IMG/VR virus record: IMGVR_UViG_3300048834_000362
Span: 1 to 45,108 of that record
Direction: 5' to 3' (one strand)
DNA length: 45,108 bases
Source: a virus
Position numbers and translations under genes: made by a program. Below the pieces are notes generated by a model. The model searched no databases. It saw only the letters and a program-made list of their open reading frames with translations, and was not told the DNA's origin. This document shows positions 1 to 7,081 of this stretch, piece by piece. Every line of letters begins with the position of its first letter. Position 1 is the stretch's first letter.

Positions 1-80
1 CCACACCCAACACTCCCGCAAAACAGCCCACCTTCTTGGTGGTCGAGGCTCACGCTCCATCCCCCCCACGGAGACCCCCC

Positions 81-833
81 TTGCATGACCCCCATGTTGT
101 TCTCGACCAAGGTTTCATCCGACTCATCCGCGTCGATGGTACAGACCTCGATGTGGTCAACGCGGCCCGCGTCTCCTTCCTCAAAGAATCCGAGTGGGAC
201 GAAATCCGCATCGAACCCGACACCATCAGCGACGGCGACACCACAGAGAAGCGACTCAAGGACTCAGACGCTCGACTGATCCAGTACCTCGCTCGCCACA
301 ACCACTGGACTCCATTCGCTCAAGTCGGCGCTCACCTCCACATCAAGATGCCTCTCTTCGTGGCCCGTCAGTGGTTCAAGCACCAAGTAGGCGTCGTCAT
401 CAACGAAGTCTCCCGTCGCTACGTCGACGAAACACCCGACATTCACATTCCCTCCTTCTGGCGTGCCCGACCCGATGGCTCCATCAAACAGGGCTCCGGC
501 GACCGCCTACAGTCTGGGGGCGATAGAGCATCCACTGCCTATTTATCCGCCACTTTAAAGGCGATTGAGACGTACGAACGGCTGCTGGAGTTGGGTGTCT
601 GTCCAGAGCAGGCCCGCATGGTCCTTCCCCAATCCATGTTCACTGAGTTTCGCACCACCGCATCCCTCGCCGCTCTCGCCCGAATCCACCACCTCCGCTC
701 CTCTACCCACGCCCAACTGGAGATTCGTGAGTACGCCTCCGCCCTCTGCGACCTCATCGACCCCCACTTCCCCGTCTCATGGAAGGCACTGACAGCCAAT
801 TATGGAACTGCCAATCCTCCCATCCCGTCCTGA
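81..833 (+). CDS. thyX: Flavin-dependent thymidylate synthase ThyX
   Basis: Makes dTMP from dUMP using FAD, NADPH and methylene-tetrahydrofolate, in the cytoplasm. The signature is a phage variant of RHRxxSxNExSxRY: RQW-FKHQ-VGVVINEVSRRY. Downstream is the usual end of the family (LPQSMFTEF, then a SLAALARIHHLR...AQLEIREYA segment that contacts flavin and dUMP). The start is uncertain: a GGAGA at 70-74 stands six bases before a TTG at 81, giving about 250 residues, normal for ThyX. The frame stays open to the window edge, with another TTG at 36, so an upstream start is possible. The 3' end overlaps the polymerase gene by 32 bases, suggesting a shared transcript. With RNR and a deaminase-like gene downstream it completes a dNTP supply set. 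Family identity is clear; only the start is in doubt. Confidence 0.95.
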   Translation: MHDPHVVLDQGFIRLIRVDGTDLDVVNAARVSFLKESEWDEIRIEPDTISDGDTTEKRLKDSDARLIQYLARHNHWTPFAQVGAHLHIKMPLFVARQWFKHQVGVVINEVSRRYVDETPDIHIPSFWRARPDGSIKQGSGDRLQSGGDRASTAYLSATLKAIETYERLLELGVCPEQARMVLPQSMFTEFRTTASLAALARIHHLRSSTHAQLEIREYASALCDLIDPHFPVSWKALTANYGTANPPIPS

Positions 834-3800
834 CTGCACCGACTGCAACCTCCACCTGCTCGGCTGCAAGAATCGGGGCCTCGCCACCATTCCCTTCCAC
901 ACCCACCCCGACCATCGGGCCCCGGTGGTCGTGGTCGTGGGAAGCCACCCATCCTTCGAGGAAGACGCAAACGCCCGACCCTTCATCGGCTCAACCGGCG
1001 AATACCTCAAGAACGTCTACCTCAACGGCTCGGGCCTCTCCTCCCTCTCCCACATCTACCTCACCAACTCCATCCGCTGCTTCCCCGTGGGCGTCCGCAA
1101 TCCCGCCTTCCGCAAGAACGAACTGACCGCCTGCCTCGCCCACCTCACCGCCGACCTCCTCTCCATCGAGAAGGCACACCCCAACTCCCCCCTATTCCTC
1201 CTCCTCACCGGCGGCACCCCCGCCCGCCAAATCCTCAACTCATCCACCACCGACGCCTTCAAACTCCAAGGCCAAGAAGTCTCCTTCGGCGGCTCCCCCT
1301 GGCGAGTCTTCTCCACCTACAACCCCGCCTACCTCGCCCCTTGGAACAAGCCAGCCGCCCTCCACGCCGTCACCGAACACCTAACCCGTCTCATCGACAC
1401 CATCGAGAACGGCTCCTCCCCCTCTCACGACCCCTCCATCTCCCGCCCTCGCTTCCCCCTCCCCTCCGACTCCTCCATCCTCTGCGTCGACATCGAAACC
1501 TACGGCGCCTGTCGCAAGACCATCTTCAACCAAGAACTGCCCGACCAAACGGTCTTCCATCCGGCCCGTTCCATCTTCACCGACTCCGTCAACCCTCGCG
1601 ATCTCATCCAAACCGTCTCCATCACCCTCTGCGAGATGCCGTCCTCCCTCTCCTCCCTCTCCCCCATCACCACCCTCGTCTTCAAACCTCGCAACCTCTC
1701 CCACCTCTCCATGCTCAAAGCGTGGCTCTCTCACGCCACCCTCCTCATCGGCCACTACCTCCAGTTCGACCTCCTCTACCTTCACTACGCCAAAATGATT
1801 TCAAGCGACCGCGAGGTCCAACTGGTCGACCTGTCTGTGGTGAACTATCTGGAGAATGAGGCGAGAGAGGAGAGGTCGTTGAAGGATCTGGGCCCGTTGT
1901 TGGGCACCCATTCGTACCACCGGACAATCAAGGACGGGAAGTTCTACTCACCCAACGACCCTGAAATCATCGAGTACAACGCCCTCGACACTGAGGCCAC
2001 CGTTCTCGCCCTCGCGAAATTGGCCGGTCGTCTCGAGTCCCGCCCAGATACCGACAAACTTTCCCCTTACTGCCTCTCCTTCTACGCCGACACCATCTGG
2101 ACTTGTGTGGACATGGCCCTCAACGGCATCGCCATGGACGCCCCCTCCATCGAACGCATTGAGTTCATGAATCTCCGCCAGATGAAGTGGGCCCGCAAAC
2201 GAGCCCGACGGATGGGCCTCCTCCTCGAAGGCAAGGGTTCCGTCCGCTCGAAAGACCGCTTCATGGCCAAACTCCTCGCGGTCGCTAAAACCCATCCGGA
2301 CTTCAATGGGGGGCAGGTGGAATTGACGGAGGCGGCGAAGAAGGTGTCCGCAAAGGACGCCAACCGCAACTACCTCTCTACCCTCCTCCCCGAAGGCCAC
2401 CGACTGGAGAAGTTGACTCACTACTTCGACCTGTACCAAAAGGCGTCGAAGTTGGTCTCCTCCTACACCTTCCCCCTCCTTCGTCACTCTCCCAAGAACG
2501 AGAAGAAACAGGCCTCCCGCCTCATCCCCATCCACGTCGACGGTGAGGTGGCCACAATCGCCTACCCCACATGGTACCCCATCCCAGGCGCCATCAAGGA
2601 CGGCGAAGGCTCCGAAGGCGGTACGTTGCAGGCCCGCATCACCTGCAAGGGTCCGGCCATCCAAACTCTCCCCTACTCCATCAAGTCGACCATCACGTCC
2701 CGGTGGTTGGGAGGCTCGATGTTCATGTTCGACCTCTCGCAGATCGAACTCCGCGTCGCCGGTCTTCTCTCCGGCGAACCCTCCCTCATCGAGAACTACC
2801 AGAGGGGCGGTGACCTCCACACCCAACGAACCATCCAGATGTTCGGCGAGGACATCGTTAAGGACCCGTACTTCAAGTCGCAGTACAGACAGGTCGGGAA
2901 GGCCCAACCTGTTGATGAACCTGTCATGACCCCAGAAGGCCCGAAGGCTATCGGTAGTTTGGAAGTGGGCGACAAGATCTACGGGTCAAACGGGATCACA
3001 TCCGTTACTGGAATTTACCCGCAAGGGGTTAAACCAATCTACAAGATCTCCTTCTACGACGGGTCGTGGACTCGCTGCTGTGGTGAACACCTCTGGAAGG
3101 TAACTGACACACAAGGCAAGGAAGAGGTGGTCTCGTTGGACACCCTCAGAACTCGCGATCTTTCGTGGCAAAAGGGTTGGCGATACGAGATTCCCGTAGG
3201 GCAGCCCTTCGAGACCTCTGAGTTGGATCTGGACATCCCGCCGTACACGTTAGGAGCCTTTTTGGGTGACGGATCTATAACTTGTGGAACACCCATCCTT
3301 GTCAACGATGAAAAGGACAACGAAATCGTTGAACGTATCGCCGAGGAATTGGATGGTTGGGGGTTAGTGATCGAGAGGAAGTTCCGTCATGCCGTCTGTT
3401 TCTCGATGGGGACACGGGGCAGAACCAAAATCAACCCTTTGAAGGGTGCTTTGGGTTCGTTGGATTGTTGGGGAAAGAACGCTCACTCTAAAAGAATCCC
3501 CTTGAGATACTTGGCTGCTAGCGTCCCCCAACGGGTAGATCTCCTTCGTGGACTCATGGATACAGACGGAACCATCACCCCACGAGGATCGGCCTCCTAC
3601 ACGACTGTCTCTAAGCAACTTGCCTTAGATGTTTGCGAACTAGTCCGTAGTCTGGGCGGAGTCGCAAAAGTCCGCAAGCGTCCAACCTCTCACACTTATC
3701 GAGGGGTGAAAAAGGAAGGCTTTGCTTGGTGTGTGACCATTAGGACTCCAATGAATTGCTTCCATTTGAAGAGGAAAGCCGATAGGTGGTCTCCCTTCAG

Positions 3801-4458
3801 AATGTTCAGAAAGATCGTGGGAATCGAACCAGCGGGTGAGTCAGAATGCGTTTGCATCTCTGTAGATGCTGGCGACCGTTTGTATGCCACCCGCGACTAC
3901 CTCCTGACCCACAACACCATCAACTTCGCCGACCTCTTCCTCTCCTCGCCCGGAACCATGCGAGACACTGTCATGGGAAAGTTGGGCATAGACCTGCCCC
4001 TCTCCTTCTTTGAGGGGGTGGCCAACTCCCGCCACAAGGTTCGTCCCCGTCTCATGGATTGGCAGGCCCAACTGTTGATGGAGGCGAAGACCAAGAACAT
4101 TCTCGAGTTGCCCTTCGTCGGGGTGAGTCGGTGGTTTCCCGGCCATGCACTGGACATCGAGAAAGTCAAGTCTACAGTCGTCAACTTCCCCGTCCAATCG
4201 ACCGCCGCCCTCACCCTCCTCAACATTCAGCACCACGTTCGCCACCTCCTTCGGGAAAGGAAACTCCGGTCCCTCCAAGTCCTCAACATCTACGACTGTG
4301 TGGGCATTGACGTGTATCCGGGGGAGGAGCAGGCAGTCAAAGACCTCTTCCATGATTGTGTGGTTGAGGTGCAGAAGAACGACTATTGGTCGAAAGTGCA
4401 GACTCACTACGGCAACGAAGTGCCGATTGAGTACGAGTTGTCGGAAAAGAAACGATGA
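802..4458 (+). CDS. Uracil-DNA glycosylase / family A DNA polymerase fusion, intein-interrupted
   Basis: Replicative DNA polymerase, 1218 residues, about 880 after intein removal. Residues 1-200 resemble family 4 UDG: four cysteines for a 4Fe-4S cluster (C12, C15, C93, C111), a GSHPSFEED loop where GEAPGxxED is usual, and TYNPAYL where the family has a catalytic His-Pro; here it is N174. A 3'-5' exonuclease follows (D230/E232, HYLQFD at 318-323, YNALD with D396). The polymerase has motif A DLSQIELR (D644), O-helix RQVGK (R696, K700) continuing after the intein as TINFADLF, with Phe at the E. coli 762 position, and a motif C reading YDC (1164-1166) rather than the common HDE or HDS. Start ATG lies inside the thyX end; the stop overlaps the next ATG. 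Two copies of the dispersed repeat (1803, 2274) are in frame. The polymerase and exonuclease calls are firm; UDG activity is uncertain. Confidence 0.93.
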   Translation: MELPILPSRPDCTDCNLHLLGCKNRGLATIPFHTHPDHRAPVVVVVGSHPSFEEDANARPFIGSTGEYLKNVYLNGSGLSSLSHIYLTNSIRCFPVGVRNPAFRKNELTACLAHLTADLLSIEKAHPNSPLFLLLTGGTPARQILNSSTTDAFKLQGQEVSFGGSPWRVFSTYNPAYLAPWNKPAALHAVTEHLTRLIDTIENGSSPSHDPSISRPRFPLPSDSSILCVDIETYGACRKTIFNQELPDQTVFHPARSIFTDSVNPRDLIQTVSITLCEMPSSLSSLSPITTLVFKPRNLSHLSMLKAWLSHATLLIGHYLQFDLLYLHYAKMISSDREVQLVDLSVVNYLENEAREERSLKDLGPLLGTHSYHRTIKDGKFYSPNDPEIIEYNALDTEATVLALAKLAGRLESRPDTDKLSPYCLSFYADTIWTCVDMALNGIAMDAPSIERIEFMNLRQMKWARKRARRMGLLLEGKGSVRSKDRFMAKLLAVAKTHPDFNGGQVELTEAAKKVSAKDANRNYLSTLLPEGHRLEKLTHYFDLYQKASKLVSSYTFPLLRHSPKNEKKQASRLIPIHVDGEVATIAYPTWYPIPGAIKDGEGSEGGTLQARITCKGPAIQTLPYSIKSTITSRWLGGSMFMFDLSQIELRVAGLLSGEPSLIENYQRGGDLHTQRTIQMFGEDIVKDPYFKSQYRQVGKAQPVDEPVMTPEGPKAIGSLEVGDKIYGSNGITSVTGIYPQGVKPIYKISFYDGSWTRCCGEHLWKVTDTQGKEEVVSLDTLRTRDLSWQKGWRYEIPVGQPFETSELDLDIPPYTLGAFLGDGSITCGTPILVNDEKDNEIVERIAEELDGWGLVIERKFRHAVCFSMGTRGRTKINPLKGALGSLDCWGKNAHSKRIPLRYLAASVPQRVDLLRGLMDTDGTITPRGSASYTTVSKQLALDVCELVRSLGGVAKVRKRPTSHTYRGVKKEGFAWCVTIRTPMNCFHLKRKADRWSPFRMFRKIVGIEPAGESECVCISVDAGDRLYATRDYLLTHNTINFADLFLSSPGTMRDTVMGKLGIDLPLSFFEGVANSRHKVRPRLMDWQAQLLMEAKTKNILELPFVGVSRWFPGHALDIEKVKSTVVNFPVQSTAALTLLNIQHHVRHLLRERKLRSLQVLNIYDCVGIDVYPGEEQAVKDLFHDCVVEVQKNDYWSKVQTHYGNEVPIEYELSEKKR
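1803..1818 (+). repeat. Dispersed repeat copy 1
   Basis: AAGCGACCGCGAGGTC, in the polymerase gene, read in frame as SDREV between the exonuclease motifs. Confidence 0.95.
2274..2286 (-). repeat. Dispersed repeat copy 2
   Basis: Reverse 13-mer AGCGACCGCGAGG, without the following T, in the polymerase gene, read as LLAVAK. Lies 456 bases from copy 1. Confidence 0.85.
2902..3915 (+). other. Class 3 (WCT-type) intein with LAGLIDADG homing endonuclease, in the DNA polymerase
   Basis: In-frame 338-residue insertion (residues 701-1038), directly after the invariant O-helix lysine K700 and before T1039. It begins with Ala, so lacks the usual Cys/Ser nucleophile, and ends T-H-N before +1 Thr. Block B is EHLW (H763, W765), block F has Cys at the usual Asp position (C1018 in CVCISV), and block G has T1036. 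That is the noncontiguous Trp-Cys-Thr triplet of class 3 inteins, in which the block F Cys starts splicing. Two dodecapeptide motifs, LGAFLGDGS and LLRGLMDTDG, indicate a LAGLIDADG endonuclease. Base and codon use is visibly more AT-rich, with many AGA/AGG and GAT/GTT codons, unlike the C-ending codons of the flanks, which suggests recent arrival. Confidence 0.93.
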
Positions 4459-4787
4459 ATACCCCCCACCTGACGTTTGCGGACAAGATCAGCCACCTTT
4501 GGTCGCAAAAGTTGTCCGTCATCGAGATAGCCGCCGCCCTCGACGCCGACCCCCTCGACATCATCAAGGTGATGAAGAGTTCCGGCCTCCTCCCACGCAC
4601 CCCCCTGCCCGAAGGAACAGAAGAATGCCTACAGATCGTGACGATGCGTCGCCTGGGAATGTCGTTCGAGGAGATTGCGGTCTCGACCCTACGCACGGTG
4701 GGAGAGATCAAGAACTTCCTCACCCGACGCCCACCCTCACCACCTTCTTCGTCTCCTTCAAGAGAGCCGCTTTTGAGCCCCCGGTGA
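4455..4787 (+). CDS. Small protein with two helix-turn-helix-like units
   Basis: A 110-residue protein whose ATG overlaps the polymerase stop (ATGA), so probably translationally coupled to it. Two stretches look like recognition-helix units: WSQKLSVIEIAAALDADPLD, followed by IIKVMKSSGLL, near residues 16-46, and MRRLGMSFEEIAVSTLRTVG near 65-84. The tail is Pro/Ser-rich and likely disordered. A role in DNA binding, for example as a regulator or a replication accessory factor, is inference from these patterns and from its place between polymerase and nuclease. I do not recognise a named family. Confidence 0.7.
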   Translation: MNTPHLTFADKISHLWSQKLSVIEIAAALDADPLDIIKVMKSSGLLPRTPLPEGTEECLQIVTMRRLGMSFEEIAVSTLRTVGEIKNFLTRRPPSPPSSSPSREPLLSPR

Positions 4788-4879
4788 ACAAGAGGCTGAC
4801 CAACCTGGAACTGGCCTCTATACTTCTGAGCGACGAATCCCAATACATCTCGTCGCTATATGCGGAAAGGAAGGTTTGA
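4784..4879 (+). CDS. Possible 31-residue protein coupled to the nuclease gene
   Basis: A GTG at 4784 overlaps the stop of the preceding gene, and the reading frame ends exactly at a TTGA junction with the next one. The peptide runs from MNKRLTNLELASILLS to a YISSLYAERKV end, a plausible amphipathic helical peptide. No clear ribosome binding site precedes the GTG, and the frame could instead be a spacer carrying the GGAAAGGAAGG of the next gene. Supported only by the tidy overlaps at both ends; function unknown. Confidence 0.35.
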   Translation: MNKRLTNLELASILLSDESQYISSLYAERKV

Positions 4880-5430
4880 AACGAGAATTCACCCTCATCA
4901 TCGACGATCGGGAGCAGGCCCCCTTCCCCCTCCCTAACAACCTCGCGGTCGCTAATTGGCATTTGAAGCCCGATCTCGCCAGTGTCAACATGGTGAGACG
5001 CCGCCTCCGCACGGGCGACTATGCCCTCGAAGGGTACGAGGGTGTCTGCCTCATCGAACGAAAGTTCGATATGAGGGAGATCAGCAAGAACCTCATGACA
5101 AAAGACCGGAAGCGGTTCCTGGGAACCCTCGACCGACTACGGGACGAATGCACCCACCCCATCCTCATGCTGGAGGGCAGTCCCATCACCGTCCAACGGG
5201 AAACGACCTACACGGACCACCCCTTCGTGGTGGTTGACTCCCTCCAGCGTGAGTGTAGAATAAGGGGTATCGAACTTATGCTGATTCCGGGCTATACCCC
5301 CGTCATGAGGCGGGCAGCCGGGGAATGGGTCGTGCGGACGCTCATCAACGCGGCGTTGGTTCACGACATCCGGGGGAAATCGAATGGGAACGACGCCGAC
5401 TGCAACGATCACCAGCATCAGGTGGACTGA
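4876..5430 (+). CDS. ERCC4-type nuclease
   Basis: A 184-residue protein with the XPF/ERCC4 nuclease signature: DDREQAP near residue 10, then TGDYALEG and IERKFD near residues 47-64, which fit the GDXnERKxxxD active site coordinating Mg2+. Such nucleases cut branched or flap DNA; in phages they accompany replication and recombination genes. The start is TTG at 4876, strongly supported by GGAAAGGAAGG just upstream, and it overlaps the stop of the preceding small frame. The C-terminus overlaps the next gene by 47 bases. One reverse copy of the dispersed repeat is read in frame as NLAVAN (about residues 22-27), just after the first catalytic segment. The family call is good; the substrate is not determinable. 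Confidence 0.85.
   Translation: MKREFTLIIDDREQAPFPLPNNLAVANWHLKPDLASVNMVRRRLRTGDYALEGYEGVCLIERKFDMREISKNLMTKDRKRFLGTLDRLRDECTHPILMLEGSPITVQRETTYTDHPFVVVDSLQRECRIRGIELMLIPGYTPVMRRAAGEWVVRTLINAALVHDIRGKSNGNDADCNDHQHQVD
4939..4957 (-). repeat. Dispersed repeat copy 3
   Basis: Reverse copy AGCGACCGCGAGGTT with AT-rich flank, in the ERCC4-type nuclease gene, read as NLAVAN. Confidence 0.95.
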
Positions 5431-5941
5431 GGCTGCCGGTAGCCAACGACTGGTCACCAGCACCACCCCCTACTACACGCTGGTCACCGACGTTGACACG
5501 ACCATTCCTTCCGACCTCGACACCCTTGATGTGGCTGAGGTTCGTTCCTCGACCGAGTTTGATGGGCAGATCGCCGTCCTCCCCACAGATATGATGGCTG
5601 GGTGGTTGTCCATCCGTCACGAATGGGAAGGTCTGGTCTCTACCCAACCCACCGTTAGGGTGTTTGGGTTCGTCAAGAACAACCTAGACGACCGTAGGAA
5701 GGGGATCACCGCCGATGTGGATGGGTGGTGGACCTCCCTCCCTCAGCGAGACACGGACAACACGCTTGACGCGGAGTTCTCGGCCATCGCGGGCACTGAT
5801 GGGACGACCAACTTCTCCGAAGACAAACTGTTCGACCTCACCGGCGTCTCCTATGTGGCCGTACTCCCCCAGACCGCCTCGTCGGGGGACTCGACCTTCG
5901 CCAACTCCAACATCACCGGTCGAATCATCACCACCATCTGA
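5384..5941 (+). CDS. Unknown protein, probably virion-associated
   Basis: A 185-residue protein rich in Thr, Asp and Ser with alternating beta-type segments (for example YYTLVTDVDTTI, TVRVFGFVKNN, VSYVAVLPQTA), like small phage decoration or fibre-associated proteins. ATG at 5384 lies inside the nuclease gene with GGGGGAAA upstream, and the stop overlaps the next start (TGATG). It has no signal peptide and no catalytic motif I can name. Placed at the head of the cassette that leads to the tail fibre, a structural role is likely but unproven. Confidence 0.6.
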   Translation: MGTTPTATITSIRWTEAAGSQRLVTSTTPYYTLVTDVDTTIPSDLDTLDVAEVRSSTEFDGQIAVLPTDMMAGWLSIRHEWEGLVSTQPTVRVFGFVKNNLDDRRKGITADVDGWWTSLPQRDTDNTLDAEFSAIAGTDGTTNFSEDKLFDLTGVSYVAVLPQTASSGDSTFANSNITGRIITTI

Positions 5942-6225
5942 TGGAACTGTTGCTCCTGCTGGCTTCGTCGGAGGCGTCTGGGGAGTGGGTCCGAGTGGGC
6001 CTGTTCGCTGCCGCTCTCTGCGTGACCTTCCTGACGGCTGCTTGGAAGTTCACGAACATGATGGAGCGGAGACTGTCAGCCATCCAAGTCGAGATCACCC
6101 AAATCAGAGGTGATCTTAACGTGGCTCGAAACACAATGGAATCACTGGAGGCTCACACCCTCGAAGACTTTCGTAGAAGAATCGAGAGGTTGGAGCAAAA
6201 GGTGGACGCACTGGGATCCCAATGA
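5941..6225 (+). CDS. Small membrane protein with coiled coil (holin or hemolysin-XhlA-like candidate)
   Basis: A 94-residue protein. An acidic N-terminus is followed by one transmembrane helix at about residues 17-38 (GLFAAALCVTFLTAAW) and then a long heptad-like helix, MMERRLSAIQVEITQIRGDL through RIERLEQKVDAL. One membrane span plus a coiled coil is the layout of XhlA-type and some class III holin-associated proteins. It is translationally coupled on both sides (TGATG upstream, ATGA downstream). A role in lysis or envelope remodelling is inferred from the topology and from three more membrane or lipoprotein genes following it. Confidence 0.65.
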   Translation: MELLLLLASSEASGEWVRVGLFAAALCVTFLTAAWKFTNMMERRLSAIQVEITQIRGDLNVARNTMESLEAHTLEDFRRRIERLEQKVDALGSQ

Positions 6226-6804
6226 ACAGTAGAGCAAAGACGGACATTGGATTCGCCGTGTTCACCGTTTCGGTGTGCTTGGTCGTGTTCCTGCTCCTAT
6301 CAGCCCTCACTGGCTGTTCAGCCACCAAGGAGATCAACGCCGCCGCCGAGTCCGTTAGGGCTGACCAGCGTGACATTCAGGAAACCGTGGTCGCCATCGA
6401 AGATCGCCGTTCGGAGGTCGGCGAGACCGACGCCTTTCGTGACGGACGGTCTTCGCCGGATCCATTCGCTGTCGGAGAACTCAGAGGCGTCCGCCAAGAA
6501 CGTACAGGCCCAACTGCCTCGAACGCAGGACAGGGTGCCTTGGTGGGCGAGTCTTTTGGGTCGACTAGCGCTGGTCGTGGGGTTGGTGGCGGTTATAATC
6601 ATCGCGTGGAGAACGGGCCTGTTCATGCTCATCAAAGCGGGCGTGACCTTCCTGATTCCCCCGTCAACGAAGTCGGCGGCTCGTCTAGTCGCCAAGGGGA
6701 GGCCGGAGACCGAAGTGGTCGCGGCCCTCAGAACGGACCCGGCCTTCAACGCGGCTTACAAGGCCGAGAAAAAAGCCCAAGTCAACAAGGAGAATCACTC
6801 ATGA
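6222..6804 (+). CDS. Lipoprotein / membrane protein with an apparent +1 frameshift
   Basis: Starting at ATG 6222 (coupled by ATGA), the frame encodes a lipoprotein-type signal: hydrophobic FTVSVCLVVFLLL, lipobox LTGC at about residue 32, then a helical KEINAAAESVRADQRD segment. Around 6430-6440 this frame turns into low-complexity Gly/Ser/Arg sequence, while the +1 frame becomes protein-like: HSLSENSEASAKNVQAQLPR, DRVPWW, a transmembrane helix (LALVVGLVAVIIIAW), and a basic tail ending at 6804, where TGA overlaps the next ATG. The two halves join naturally at TTT-C (6435-6438). This could be programmed +1 frameshifting, an assembly error, or two overlapping genes such as an outer/inner spanin pair. 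An uninterrupted reading of the first frame to 6959 is also formally open. Exact gene boundaries are uncertain. Confidence 0.5.
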
Positions 6805-6959
6805 ACGGACTTTCTCTCTTCTTCATGGACGTGTGGACATTCGCGTTCTCGCAGGTCGGCATCTTCGCTCTCGGAGTTCTGGCTGGTCACTTCCTTCTCT
6901 CGAAAGTGATGTCGGAGATCAAGAACCTCGCCGACAAGATCGACGGCAAGGTGAAGTGA
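6801..6959 (+). CDS. Small single-span membrane protein (holin-like)
   Basis: A 52-residue protein beginning MNGLSLFFMDVW, with one long hydrophobic helix at about residues 5-32 (FAFSQVGIFALGVLAGHFLL) and a short charged tail ending DKIDGKVK. The start is well supported: AAGGAG at 6787-6792 lies eight bases before ATG 6801, which also overlaps the stop of the preceding reading frame. Size and topology suit a single-span holin or a small virion membrane protein. It sits in frame with the lipoprotein start at 6222, but its own strong ribosome binding site argues for separate translation. Confidence 0.6.
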   Translation: MNGLSLFFMDVWTFAFSQVGIFALGVLAGHFLLSKVMSEIKNLADKIDGKVK

Positions 6960-7081
6960 AACTCCGGCGACCCGCTCGCTGGATCGTGTCTAACGATGGC
7001 CGCGAGTTCATCTTGCGGCTTCTTATCGTCACTGTGGGTGTTGCCGTCGCGTGGATCGCGTTTGTGGGGAGTAGCCGCTGA
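6956..7081 (+). CDS. 41-residue membrane protein
   Basis: GTG 6956 overlaps the TGA of the preceding gene (GTGA), and the stop at 7079-7081 shares its last base with the ATG of the tail fibre (TGATG). The peptide has a basic N-terminus (MKLRRPARW) and one membrane helix, FILRLLIVTVGVAVAWIAFVG. It is the fourth consecutive small membrane-targeted gene here. Function unknown; a lysis role is a guess from context. Confidence 0.5.
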   Translation: MKLRRPARWIVSNDGREFILRLLIVTVGVAVAWIAFVGSSR

